Source of the DNA: Coleofasciculaceae cyanobacterium
GTDB taxonomy: Bacteria > Cyanobacteriota > Cyanobacteriia > Cyanobacteriales > Xenococcaceae
Reading direction: 5' to 3'
Assembly (NCBI GenBank): GCA_036703275.1
Contig: DATNPK010000095.1
Span: forward strand, 1 to 54,573
Length of the DNA stretch: 54,573 nt
The position numbers and the translations under genes are program-made. This document shows, one piece after another, positions 35,456-44,366 of the stretch (position 1 is its first letter; each line of letters opens with the position of its first letter). The notes beneath the pieces are model-generated. The model was not told the DNA's origin. It searched no databases and worked only from the letters and a program-made list of their open reading frames with translations.

Positions 35456-36592
35456 ATGGAAGACAAGCATATGTTAATGATTCCTGGGCCCACTCCAGTC
35501 CCAGAGAAGGTATTGATTTCTTTGGGCAAACAACCCATCGGACACCGTAGCGGTGATTTTAGCAAGGTTATTGCCGAGATTAATCAAAATTTAAAGTGGC
35601 TACACCAAACTAAAAACGAAGTATTATCTCTTAACGTATCCGGCACAGGAGCAATGGAAGCGGGAATGATTAACTTCCTTAGTCCTGGCGATCGCGTTTT
35701 AGTCGGTGTCAACGGTAAATTTGGCGATCGCTGGGCGCAGATCTGCGAAGTTTTTGGTCTGCAAACCGAACGTATTACTTCAGATTGGGGAACACCTTTA
35801 GATACTGAAGAGATTCGCACTAAGTTGGAAGCCGATAGCAACAAAGAAATTAAAGCAGTTGTAATTACTCATTCAGAAACTTCTGCGGGGGTACTCAACG
35901 ATTTAGAAACTATTAATAAGCACGTCAAAGCCCATGGCGAAGCTTTAATTATTGTCGATGCCGTAACTAGCCTGGGTGCATACAATCTACCTATTGATGA
36001 CTGGGGATTAGATGTGGTGGCATCTGGTTCACAAAAAGGTTATATGATTCCTCCAGGCTTAGGCTTTATTTCCGTCAGTGACAAAGCCTGGCAGGCTTAT
36101 GAAACCAGTAAGTTTCCTCGTTTTTATATGGACTTGGGTAAATACAAAAAAGCCAACGCCAAAGATAGCACTCCCTTTACTCCTCCGATTAACTTGATGT
36201 TTGGGCTACAAACTGCTTTGCAAATGATGCAACGAGAAGGTTTAGAAAATATCTTTGCTCGTCATGCACGTTTGACTATGGCTGCCCGTGCTGCTGCTAA
36301 AGCCATGGGGTTAGGATTGCTGGCGCCAGATAATGCGGCTAGTACTGCAGTAACGGCCATTACAAGTGATAATGCTGAAGCAATTAGATCGACGATGCGC
36401 CAGAAGTATGATATTGCTCTGGCGGGAGGACAAGATCATCTCAAAGGTAAGATTTTCCGCATCGGTCATCTAGGCTTTGTTAGCGATCGCGATCTCCTTA
36501 TGACTATTGCTTGCCTAGAAGCTACTTTAATTGAACTGGGTCATGATTTTGAACCTAAGTCGGGAGTTAAAGCTGCCGCTGCATTGGTCTAA
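35456..36592 (+). CDS. Class V aminotransferase (alanine-glyoxylate/serine-pyruvate type)
   Basis: A PLP-dependent transaminase of 378 residues, of the group that includes alanine-glyoxylate and serine-glyoxylate aminotransferases and the so-called soluble hydrogenase 42-kDa subunit of cyanobacteria. The PLP lysine lies in VVASGSQKGYMIPPG. Other marks are MIPGPTPVPEKVL at the start, THSETSAGVLNDLE, the Asp in IIVDAVTSLGAY, and IFRIGHLGFVSDRDLL near the end. It may work in photorespiratory glyoxylate transamination. AATAAGGAAG is a probable ribosome binding site, and a hairpin with T-run follows. Confidence 0.92.
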   Translation: MEDKHMLMIPGPTPVPEKVLISLGKQPIGHRSGDFSKVIAEINQNLKWLHQTKNEVLSLNVSGTGAMEAGMINFLSPGDRVLVGVNGKFGDRWAQICEVFGLQTERITSDWGTPLDTEEIRTKLEADSNKEIKAVVITHSETSAGVLNDLETINKHVKAHGEALIIVDAVTSLGAYNLPIDDWGLDVVASGSQKGYMIPPGLGFISVSDKAWQAYETSKFPRFYMDLGKYKKANAKDSTPFTPPINLMFGLQTALQMMQREGLENIFARHARLTMAARAAAKAMGLGLLAPDNAASTAVTAITSDNAEAIRSTMRQKYDIALAGGQDHLKGKIFRIGHLGFVSDRDLLMTIACLEATLIELGHDFEPKSGVKAAAALV

Positions 36593-36618
36593 ATATTCTG
36601 GAAATTAGCTGCCGATAT

Positions 36619-36641
36619 CCCCCAATTTTGGGGGACTTTTT
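36619..36641 (+). terminator. Rho-independent terminator of the aminotransferase gene
   Basis: Five C, AATTTT, five G, then ACTTTTTTT. The stem is short but GC-only and is followed by a seven-T run on the plus strand, 27 bases after the stop. Confidence 0.75.
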
Positions 36642-36717
36642 TTGCTTAAGTTATAGATAACGAGCCAAATTTAGTTACACATTAGATTGTTAATTGCAGG
36701 CTGTCAATTTGACTGAT

Positions 36718-36921
36718 TTACTGATATTTTAAACTTCCATCTGCTTCATATTCAAGTTCATGATATTTACCTCCCATTTTCAAATCCCATAAACAACGTT
36801 GATAATTTTTCGCTCCCATATCGAATGGATTAGTTCGATTAAGTCTTGCCCACTCAGCAACTTTTTGTTGAGTGCTTAAACCTGTAACATCCATGGCAAA
36901 CTTGGCAATTTCAAAAATCAT
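36718..36921 (-). CDS. Small hypothetical protein
   Basis: A 67-residue protein, MIFEIAKFAMDVTGLSTQQK at the start. A very good ribosome binding site (AAGGAGAT, about seven bases upstream of the ATG) supports it as a real gene. It is soluble and mixed in charge, with an aromatic-rich second half (WARLNRTNPF, CLWDLKMGGKYHEL). I do not recognise the family. It lies alone between the aminotransferase terminator and the divergent PfkB kinase. Confidence 0.7.
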   Translation of the reverse strand: MIFEIAKFAMDVTGLSTQQKVAEWARLNRTNPFDMGAKNYQRCLWDLKMGGKYHELEYEADGSLKYQ

Positions 36922-37043
36922 TATTTAATCTCCTTGCATTTTGTAAAACTGTTTGATGAAATTATCAGCTATTAATTTTTAAAGATCGATGATTTTCATC
37001 ACATTATTAATAGTTTGATTCCAGACAGATAATTGAGTTGGTT

Positions 37044-37898
37044 ATGCAATATAGAGGCTTGTTTGTCGGTTTAACTACTTTAGATTTTATTTATTTGAGC
37101 GATCGCCCGCTATTAGAAAATCAGAAATTAGTTGCTCAAGATTATTTAACCGTAGCAGGTGGGCCGGCAGCTAATGCTGCCGTTGCCTTTAGTTATTTCG
37201 AGAATCACGCTCAGTTATTGACTGTTTTGGGACAGCATCCTTTAACAGAGTTAATTGCCAGCGATTTAGAAGAACGTTCAGTCGAGATAATAGATCTAAT
37301 TCCTGAGAAAACAGACACTCCTCCTATTTCATCGATTATTATTACGGCAGGTACGGGAAAGCGTTCGGTTATTTCCATTAATGCTGTCAAGTCTCAGGCT
37401 AGTAATTTAATTTCTCAAGATTTGCTGACTGAAATAGATATTGTTCTAATTGATGGACATCAGATCGAGGTAAGTTTGGCGATCGCCAAATTAGCTAAAA
37501 GCCAACAAATTCCTGTCGTAATCGACGGTGGTAGCTGGAAACCAGGATTAGAAAAAGTGCTGCCTTTTGTTAATTACGCTGTCTGTTCGGCTAATTTTCA
37601 GCCTCCTCAGTGCCAAAATACCCATGATATCTTTGATTTTCTCCAAAATCAGGGCATTTCTCATATTGCTATTACTAATGGAAAAAAACCCATTCAGTGT
37701 TTTGAAGCCAGAAAAAGCTTTACTGTCACAGTACCTTCGATTCAGGCAGTAGATACTCTAGGTGCAGGGGATATATTCCATGGTGCTTTCTGCAACTATA
37801 TTCTGGAGGAGGATTTTTCTACGGCTTTGAATTTGTCGGCGGAAATAGCCAGTCAGTCTTGTCAGTCTTTTGGTACTAGAAACTGGCTCGATCGATAA
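37044..37898 (+). CDS. PfkB family sugar kinase
   Basis: A ribokinase-like carbohydrate kinase, 284 residues. The Gly-rich PfkB signature 1 lies in VAGGPAANAAVAFSYF, and signature 2 with the catalytic Asp is DTLGAGDIFHGAF. The frame also opens at a TTG six bases earlier; the ATG at 37044 is preferred. Substrate could be ribose, fructose, adenosine or another sugar; the sequence does not decide. The next downstream gene is convergent. Confidence 0.92.
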   Translation: MQYRGLFVGLTTLDFIYLSDRPLLENQKLVAQDYLTVAGGPAANAAVAFSYFENHAQLLTVLGQHPLTELIASDLEERSVEIIDLIPEKTDTPPISSIIITAGTGKRSVISINAVKSQASNLISQDLLTEIDIVLIDGHQIEVSLAIAKLAKSQQIPVVIDGGSWKPGLEKVLPFVNYAVCSANFQPPQCQNTHDIFDFLQNQGISHIAITNGKKPIQCFEARKSFTVTVPSIQAVDTLGAGDIFHGAFCNYILEEDFSTALNLSAEIASQSCQSFGTRNWLDR

Positions 37899-38022
37899 AT
37901 AAAAGATCCCGTTTAAATAGCGATCGCTAGACTAGAATGCTGGGCTGATTTAGGGGGCTGAAAATAATTTTTTAATACCCAATAAATTAATCTAGACGCG
38001 TTACTAATGCTAGTTGGGCTTT

Positions 38023-39195
38023 TTAGTGAATAGCTTGATTTAAAATTACCTGTAGGTGCTTGATAATTTTGTCTTCTTTGCCTTTGGCCCAGTGAGCAAA
38101 ACGCTTGGCTAATACAGGCGCAAATACAAGTGTGCTAGTAAAGCCTGAAAATAAATAAAGTCCTTTAATGTTTGCCAGATTACCGATTAAAGCAATTCCT
38201 CGATCGTTAAATGCGACCAAACAACTATGATATTGACCGGGAAGATCTTCTAATAAAGGCAATACTTTGCCTATTCGATCGCGAATTTGAGCTTCAGCAA
38301 CGGTCGGGTTAAACTTAGCTTTGGGATTATAGGCGATCGCGCTAATTTGCCCTATACATAAACTACCATCAATAAACTGTACTGCTCCAGGATCTAAAAT
38401 TAATTTGGCAGGTGCATCGTGAGAATTCCATAAAGCTTCGGTTTCTGAGTTTTGGGCTGCTTCGAGCATAAACCTTTGCTGTACTGCTGGCATTACCAGC
38501 GTAGACAATTCTAAATCTACAGGAGGAGTCATGATTAATTGAGCGTGAGTAAAATAGTTGTTGACCTCAATACCTGCCTGCTGCAACAGCGATCGCGATA
38601 GTCCCCCCGCGCAAACAATGGTATTCTCTGCATAGTAAGAATTATTGTTAGTTTTTACGCCAATTACAGTTTCTCCCTGACGCAACAAGGCTGCCTGTTC
38701 ATAAATAATTTTGCCTCCGTTGCGCTGAAAAGCCTGAAGATAAGCATCAGTTGTCTTTTGAGCCTGAATATGAGCATGAGGTAATTTCAGTACCCCTGAA
38801 ATGGCATTAGGATTGAGCAACGGCTCTAAAATACAGGCATCTTGAACGCTAAGTAACTCTGGAGTAATCGCAAAGCGAGCGTATTTTTGGGCGATAATTT
38901 TTGGGTCATCTTGACGATCTATAGTCAAAACTAGGTCTAGTTCTCTAAACTCCGTATCTGCTGCAAGTTCTTCGCTCAGATGGCGATGTAGCTCCATGCC
39001 TTCTTGACCTAAAGTACGAGTTAGTTCATCTGTTCCCGACCAATAAGCCAAGCCTCCATAGCTATAAACAGTAGCGTTATCTGGATGCGGATCTTTTTCT
39101 AATAAAAGAATTTTAAAGTCTTGTTGACTCAGTTCATAAGCAAGACTAGCACCAGTTATCCCCGCACCAATTACTATCCAGTCATATGTGGTCAT
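38023..39195 (-). CDS. FAD-dependent amino acid oxidase-like oxidoreductase (DAO family)
   Basis: A 390-residue flavoprotein of the glycine/D-amino acid oxidase family. The dinucleotide-binding start is DWIVIGAGITGASLAYELS, with GxGxxG and a following acidic residue at LLLEKD. NTIVCAGGLSRSLLQQAG supports the FAD fold, and LYLFSGFTSTLVFAPVLAKRF closes the domain. The substrate is unknown. It follows mazG by 19 bases on the same strand, so they share a transcript. Confidence 0.88.
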   Translation of the reverse strand: MTTYDWIVIGAGITGASLAYELSQQDFKILLLEKDPHPDNATVYSYGGLAYWSGTDELTRTLGQEGMELHRHLSEELAADTEFRELDLVLTIDRQDDPKIIAQKYARFAITPELLSVQDACILEPLLNPNAISGVLKLPHAHIQAQKTTDAYLQAFQRNGGKIIYEQAALLRQGETVIGVKTNNNSYYAENTIVCAGGLSRSLLQQAGIEVNNYFTHAQLIMTPPVDLELSTLVMPAVQQRFMLEAAQNSETEALWNSHDAPAKLILDPGAVQFIDGSLCIGQISAIAYNPKAKFNPTVAEAQIRDRIGKVLPLLEDLPGQYHSCLVAFNDRGIALIGNLANIKGLYLFSGFTSTLVFAPVLAKRFAHWAKGKEDKIIKHLQVILNQAIH

Positions 39196-39214
39196 CTATT
39201 TTATTTTCTTGAAC

Positions 39215-40042
39215 TTACTTTTCGCTGTTTAACTGTGCTTTAGCCTGTTGCCAAAGAGATTCCAACTGCTCGATATCGTAATCTGTCAGAGGATGAGAGG
39301 CGAATTTTTCCATCATTTCCAGGCGTTGAATGAAACGTCGGTTGGTTCCCTGTAAGCCATCAAACGGACTGAGATTATACCAACGAGCAATATTGATAAT
39401 AGTAAATAGCAAATCTCCCAATTCTTCTTGTTGGTGCGATTTGTCTTCAGTAGCTAATGCTTCTTTAAATTCTTCTAACTCTTCTTCAAACTTTGACCAA
39501 ACTCCTTCTATATTTGACCATTCAAAACTTGCTGCTGCTGCCTTAGTCGATATTTTCATTCCTGCCATTAGGGGTGGTAAGCTGCGGGCATAGCGTTTTA
39601 ATTTATGGCTGAGTAACTTTGCTTGTTCGGGAGTTTCGCCTTTTTCCGCTGCCTTAATTTGTTCCCAATTCTGATTGACTTCCGCTGCACTGTGAACTTC
39701 TACATCAGCAAATACATGAGGATGGCGACGAATCAGTTTTTCAGTAATTCCCCTGGCAACATCTTCAAGAGTAAAATCTTGGTGTTCACTAGCGATCTGA
39801 GTCTGCAAAACTACCTGTAATAACAAATCACCTAGCTCTTCGGCGATCGCTTCTCGATCTCCCTTTTGCAGCGCGTCTACTACTTCATAGGCTTCTTCAA
39901 TTACGTAGGGGATTAAAGTCTGTGGTGTTTGCGCCAAATCCCAAGGACATCCCCCATCAGGAGATCTTAGCTGAGCAACTACTTCAATCAAACGCTGTAG
40001 GGCATCTAAAATAGACTGATGGGTCGTTGAATGAGAATTCAT
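39215..40042 (-). CDS. mazG: Nucleoside triphosphate pyrophosphohydrolase MazG
   Basis: House-cleaning enzyme that hydrolyses NTPs and dNTPs to monophosphates. The 275 residues contain two MazG domains. The N-terminal one has RSPDGGCPWDLAQTPQTL, then YVIEEAYEVVDAL and EELGDLLLQVVLQ with the metal-binding acidic residues. The second has EELEEFKEAL and EELGDLLFTIINIARW, with NRRFIQRLEMME after it. Both acidic sets are present, so both domains may be active. It is the first gene of a two-gene operon with the FAD oxidoreductase. Confidence 0.96.
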   Translation of the reverse strand: MNSHSTTHQSILDALQRLIEVVAQLRSPDGGCPWDLAQTPQTLIPYVIEEAYEVVDALQKGDREAIAEELGDLLLQVVLQTQIASEHQDFTLEDVARGITEKLIRRHPHVFADVEVHSAAEVNQNWEQIKAAEKGETPEQAKLLSHKLKRYARSLPPLMAGMKISTKAAAASFEWSNIEGVWSKFEEELEEFKEALATEDKSHQQEELGDLLFTIINIARWYNLSPFDGLQGTNRRFIQRLEMMEKFASHPLTDYDIEQLESLWQQAKAQLNSEK

Positions 40043-40242
40043 GCTCGTTTATTTAACTGTTTTTATAACTTTATAACAACTGAGACTTGATTTTACTTGC
40101 AGTTAAGCAAATTGGGGCGTGAATAAACCACATCATACTGGGCAATTTAAAAAACGGTCGGATAGAATTTTCGGTGAACAACTAAATATAGCCATCTTCC
40201 CTAGGGCGAGTTTACAAATCGCCCTTTATTTTGGCTCGATTT

Positions 40243-40521
40243 CTATGCGGTTCGAGCCTGCTTAATCATGGCAATCAGGGTATGGTGAGCATCCTCGGCA
40301 TCTTTAAGAGTATGGTCGAACTCTACTCTGACGGAAACCACCTCTGCGGCAATTTGAGTCGAAATATTCATTCCTTGCGGATCGATTGAGTTCATCGTTG
40401 CGGCTTCTGCTTGAGGCACATTACCATAGACTCGGGCATAAAGAGCGATCGCCTCAGCGTGATCTTGGTTCATGTGTTGACAAATGCGATCGCTAATAGC
40501 AGGAGTAATCGGTTCAGACAT
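40243..40521 (-). CDS. DUF2470 small heme/FMN-fold protein
   Basis: A 92-residue protein matching the DUF2470 domain, found as a stand-alone unit in cyanobacteria and at the end of heme-utilisation and FMN-binding split-barrel proteins. The motif ISDRICQHMNQDHAEAIALYAR and IDPQGMNISTQ are the family marks; the His-Met-Asn-x-Asp-His cluster may bind heme or metal. It is soluble and cytoplasmic. Ligand is inferred from family knowledge only. Confidence 0.85.
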   Translation of the reverse strand: MSEPITPAISDRICQHMNQDHAEAIALYARVYGNVPQAEAATMNSIDPQGMNISTQIAAEVVSVRVEFDHTLKDAEDAHHTLIAMIKQARTA

Positions 40522-40660
40522 AATTAGTTTGTTTAGTTTGTGCTGTGAGTTGAAAAGCTAGTTTTTAAATATTATTATCTATAATTCAGTAAAAATTATT
40601 ATGCCAGTAAATCAACCTTAGCTTGAGTAAATATTAAAGCGATCTCCTTAATTTCAACAA

Positions 40661-41116
40661 TTATAAAAGTTCAGTATTTCTAACCTGGCGAATTGTTTGG
40701 GGTAAAACACCTACTAGCAAAGCAAAAGCCTCATCAGGAAGATCGCTTACCGTTTCGAGATCGAACCAATGTTCAAATTGATTTAAAATAACCTGTGCTC
40801 TTTCTGTAGGTTCGGGGTTGTCGATAATTTGCTTAGTTAGTCGAACCCATTGTCGTCTCATTTTATAAGCTTGCTTTCTTTCTTGAGAATTTTGAGGAGA
40901 AACCAAGGATACGTTACCTACAGCAAGCAGATTAATTAGACCTAGATCGAATTGTCCACCAACAATTGCGCCTGGTCCAGCAAATTCGGCATGGTACTTT
41001 TTATAGATAATTAGCCCATTTTTGCGACGCGGATTGACTATCAATAATTCTTCGGCTTTTAACCTTGATAAAAGTCGCTCGATCTTCAACTTACTGTCTA
41101 TATTTTGCTCGTTCAC
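40661..41116 (-). CDS. Conserved hypothetical protein
   Basis: Unrecognised 151-residue soluble protein. It begins with a helical region (SKLKIERLLSRLKAEELLIV), followed by basic NPRRKNGLI, a short Gly-rich part (FAGPGAIVGGQFDLGLINLL), a basic helix with QERKQAYKMRRQWVRLTKQI and an acidic C-terminus. The even spread of charge and lack of cysteines suggest a small helical regulator, but there is no motif to name. It is in the same direction as the GNAT gene upstream, 84 bases away. Confidence 0.7.
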   Translation of the reverse strand: MNEQNIDSKLKIERLLSRLKAEELLIVNPRRKNGLIIYKKYHAEFAGPGAIVGGQFDLGLINLLAVGNVSLVSPQNSQERKQAYKMRRQWVRLTKQIIDNPEPTERAQVILNQFEHWFDLETVSDLPDEAFALLVGVLPQTIRQVRNTELL

Positions 41117-41200
41117 TCTTTAAGTACTATCGTCCAAGCTCAAAACCTCAGCAGATTACCATAAACTTAGCACCATAATTTTAAAACGAACCATAAATTT

Positions 41201-41812
41201 TTAATCTATTTGAATCTGTTTTTTTAATAGTAGACGAGGTGAACAATCAAACCACAAGTTTCCCCAATTTGCCTCTATGTGTGAAATTTGGTAGCCGTTA
41301 TGACAATATAGCTGCTTGGCTGATTCATTACTGTCTAAAACATGAAGCCGAGTTTCTTGATAGCCCCAATCAAGGGCAATCTCTTCACATTTGGTTAAAA
41401 GTTGACTACCAATACCGCGACGGCGGAAATCTTGATTAACTGCTAGGTTAGAAATGTAGGGATACTGAACATTAGTAGACCACAAAGAAGGAGAACGCAG
41501 CGCTATTTCTACAGTACCGACAATAGATAAATCTGAATTATACTCAGGTCTAACTTGCCAATCTTGCTGATTTGACTGGGGTAATTTAGCTACAAAACAA
41601 CGATAAACGGGAGAATGAGAACGTAGGCGGTAGCGCAAATCTTCATTGATCGTAAATTGTAGAAATGGATAAATCCAGCTGGCAAAGTTAGGAAAGTTAT
41701 AAAAACTCTGGGCTAAGATTGCGCTAATTGCTTTAGTATTTTCTATTGCAGCGGGTTGAATAGTTAATTTTAAATTGTTATCGATGTTATTATCAACGGA
41801 TTTTAAAACCAT
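41201..41812 (-). CDS. GNAT family N-acetyltransferase
   Basis: A 203-residue acetyltransferase using acetyl-CoA. The CoA-binding motif A is NQDFRRRGIGSQLLTKCEE with RRGIGS. The flanking strand YPYISNLAVNQDFR and the later TRLHVLDSNESAKQLYCHNGY with NESAKQLY are further marks of the fold. The first 70 residues form a typical but variable substrate part. The target is unknown. Confidence 0.9.
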   Translation of the reverse strand: MVLKSVDNNIDNNLKLTIQPAAIENTKAISAILAQSFYNFPNFASWIYPFLQFTINEDLRYRLRSHSPVYRCFVAKLPQSNQQDWQVRPEYNSDLSIVGTVEIALRSPSLWSTNVQYPYISNLAVNQDFRRRGIGSQLLTKCEEIALDWGYQETRLHVLDSNESAKQLYCHNGYQISHIEANWGNLWFDCSPRLLLKKQIQID

Positions 41813-42032
41813 TAACTAAAAAGTAAACTCGAATTTTCTAATAATTGTAGTTGTAGATGAAGACGGATGGGTTTTTTCTTAACTGTTTGGGAATAATAAA
41901 ATTATGCCTTTGGCTGTTAGACGATTGCACCAGTTAATAGAGGAGAAGTTTTAACTGCTTCTAATTAACTTGATAGCTTCTAGCTGGTTGGTGTCGCTCC
42001 ATTGTCTTTGATCGCAAACCCAAATTAAATCA

Positions 42033-44348
42033 ATGCTTCAATATGAATACAGCCAGCTATTAAGTGATTTGTCTTGGCAAAAGACAGGTCAAGCCATCGT
42101 TGATGGAGTTGGTCAGTTGCTTAACATCGATATTGCTATATTACATCTTAATAAATTGCAGTCTCAAGCCGAACAGTACTTCTTCTATCAAAAATTTAGC
42201 GCAGAAGTCTCTCAGATAGAGCTAGATTTACTCAAATTAACAGTCACACCTGGTTCTGAATTTGGTTTAAACAACTTAATCATTAATCATCAGTATGAGG
42301 CTCACAAATCTCAGCTTCAGGTTAAGAGCTATCAGGCTTGTATGCAGGCTAAAATACGCTCTACCGTATCTATCTCTTTATTTTCGCAGAATAATCTATT
42401 TGCTTCTTTGACTATACATCGCCTCCAAGAGTTTGATTGTTGGCAAGAACAGGAGGTAGAAGCAGTCAAAATGATGGCAAATCAGGCGAGTCTACTTATT
42501 TCTCAAATGCTAGCCAGCGAGAAGCTACAGGAATTAGCTCATCGAGAAACGACGATCAATCGCATTACCGCGACGATTCGCTCTAGCTTAGAGCCGCCAG
42601 TGATGTTTGCCACCATAGCCCAAGAGTTAGGAGAAGCGTTAAAAGTGGACGGCTGTACTCTGTCTCTATGGGCACAAAGCGATCGCTTTGTCAAGTGCGT
42701 CGGCTTGTACAATCCCCATGAACCTCAAAAAATTATTCAAGATTCATCCGACTGGCAACAAGCTACTACCTCCAGTGTTCCCATTACCGAAAATCCCATT
42801 CTTCAGGCTCTTTTGTTTAAAAAAAGAACGATTAATTTATCAGATTTAGAACAGCAAAAAGAACTGGCTCGCTATGAGCTTCCCTGGCACTCTAAAGCCA
42901 GAGCGTTAATGATCGTACCGCTAATTGTCGAAGAGAAAATTATTGGTAGTATTACCCTCAGACAGTCGGATGCGTCTCGTAACTGGAGTCAGTCAGAAAT
43001 TGATTTGGCTGAAGCCGTTGCTTCCCACGCTGCGATCGCTATCGATCAAGTTTTAACTCATCAACAAGTAAAAGAATTAGCTCAAAGAGAAACGACGATC
43101 AATCGCATCACCGCTACCATTCGCTCTAGTCTAGAGCCACCAGTAATGTTTGCCACTATAGCTCGGGAATTAGGGGAAGCGTTAAAAGTAGACGGCTGTA
43201 CTCTGTCTCTGTGGACACAAAGCGCTCGCTTTGTCAAGTGCGTCGGTTTATACAATCCTCAGGAACCTCAAAAAATTATTCAAGATTCTCCCGACTGGCA
43301 ACAGGCTACTACTTCCAGCGTTCCTATTAACAAAAATCCGATACTTCAGGCTCTTTTATTTACTAAAAAAACCGTCAAATCTTCAGACCTAGAACAGCAG
43401 CAAAATTTGGCTCGCTATGAGCTTCCCTGGCACTCTAAAGCCAGAGCGTTAATGATCGTACCATTGCTGGTAGAAAATGAGATTATTGGTAGTATTACCC
43501 TCAGACAGTCGGATGCGTCTCGTAACTGGAGTCAGTCAGAAATTGATTTGGCTGAAGCCGTTGCTTCCCACGCTGCGATCGCCGTACAGCAGGCAAAACT
43601 ATATCAAACTACCAAAAAACAAGCACAGCAGCTTCAAATTAAAGAACAAAAAGTTAGAAAGCTAAATTATTATCTTACGGAGTCGGTATTAAAACGATTT
43701 CTACCTGAGGCAATTGTTAATAAGGCTGCTACGGGAAAACTTTCTTTAGATCTAACCCCTGAACCACGACGAATTACGGTCTTATTCTGCGATTTAGTCG
43801 GCTTCACCAATTTATCTAGTCAGCTGGGAGTACTGCCTTTAGCCGAAATACTTAACGAGTATTTAGAAGCAATGAGTAAAGCCGTGTTTGATCGCGGTGG
43901 TACGGTAGACAAATTTATTGGCGATGGCGTAATGGCAATGTTTGGCGCACCTGAAGATTTGACTTGTCCCGAACAAGCAACCAGAGCGATCGCGACTGCC
44001 AAAACTATGTATTTCTATCTGGAAAAGTTAAATCAACGTTGGCAAGCCAAAGCTTTGAAAAACAGCGGTAAAATTCCCCTACTGAAAATGCGCTGTGGAA
44101 TTCATCAGGGTAAGGCGGTAGTGGGCATGTTTGGTGGCGGACAAAGAAAAGACTATACCGCCGTAGGTAAAGTAGTTAATATTGCAGCTCGTTTACAGAG
44201 CGTTGCTTCTCCTAACACTATCCTGATCTCAGAAGCTGTAGTTAATTCTTTAGGAAACAAAGTTAATTGGCAATCAGGACGAAATTTTAAGCTTAAAGGT
44301 ATTGATCGCGATTTTCGGGCATTTACGATTAAAATCAAAAATGATTAG
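42033..44348 (+). CDS. Adenylate cyclase (class III) with three GAF domains
   Basis: A 771-residue soluble signalling enzyme. A GAF-like domain fills about residues 1-160. Two nearly identical GAF units of 181 residues follow (about 165-345 and 346-526), then a short helical linker and a class III cyclase domain (about 580-771). The cyclase metal Asp residues are in LFCDLVGFTNL and DKFIGDGVMAMFG. The Lys of DKFIGD, the Asp of RKDYTAVG, and the Asn and Arg of VNIAARL are present, as in active ATP cyclases. The product is probably cAMP. The GAF ligand is unknown. Confidence 0.92.
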   Translation: MLQYEYSQLLSDLSWQKTGQAIVDGVGQLLNIDIAILHLNKLQSQAEQYFFYQKFSAEVSQIELDLLKLTVTPGSEFGLNNLIINHQYEAHKSQLQVKSYQACMQAKIRSTVSISLFSQNNLFASLTIHRLQEFDCWQEQEVEAVKMMANQASLLISQMLASEKLQELAHRETTINRITATIRSSLEPPVMFATIAQELGEALKVDGCTLSLWAQSDRFVKCVGLYNPHEPQKIIQDSSDWQQATTSSVPITENPILQALLFKKRTINLSDLEQQKELARYELPWHSKARALMIVPLIVEEKIIGSITLRQSDASRNWSQSEIDLAEAVASHAAIAIDQVLTHQQVKELAQRETTINRITATIRSSLEPPVMFATIARELGEALKVDGCTLSLWTQSARFVKCVGLYNPQEPQKIIQDSPDWQQATTSSVPINKNPILQALLFTKKTVKSSDLEQQQNLARYELPWHSKARALMIVPLLVENEIIGSITLRQSDASRNWSQSEIDLAEAVASHAAIAVQQAKLYQTTKKQAQQLQIKEQKVRKLNYYLTESVLKRFLPEAIVNKAATGKLSLDLTPEPRRITVLFCDLVGFTNLSSQLGVLPLAEILNEYLEAMSKAVFDRGGTVDKFIGDGVMAMFGAPEDLTCPEQATRAIATAKTMYFYLEKLNQRWQAKALKNSGKIPLLKMRCGIHQGKAVVGMFGGGQRKDYTAVGKVVNIAARLQSVASPNTILISEAVVNSLGNKVNWQSGRNFKLKGIDRDFRAFTIKIKND
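42526..43611. repeat. Tandem intragenic GAF duplication, 543-bp unit
   Basis: Two copies of a 543-bp unit encode the second and third GAF domains. They start with GAAACGACGATCAATCGCAT and end with GCTGCGATCGC. A 101-base block, 42939-43039 and 43482-43582, is identical in both copies, while other parts differ at many third positions. Confidence 0.9.
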
Positions 44349-44366
44349 CACCTAATAGTGGATAAG

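Noticed and set aside
40203-40225. AGGGCGA...TCGCCCT hairpin near the DUF2470 gene
   Set aside because: The T-run is on the plus strand, but the nearest gene end is on the minus strand, so it was not called a terminator for it.
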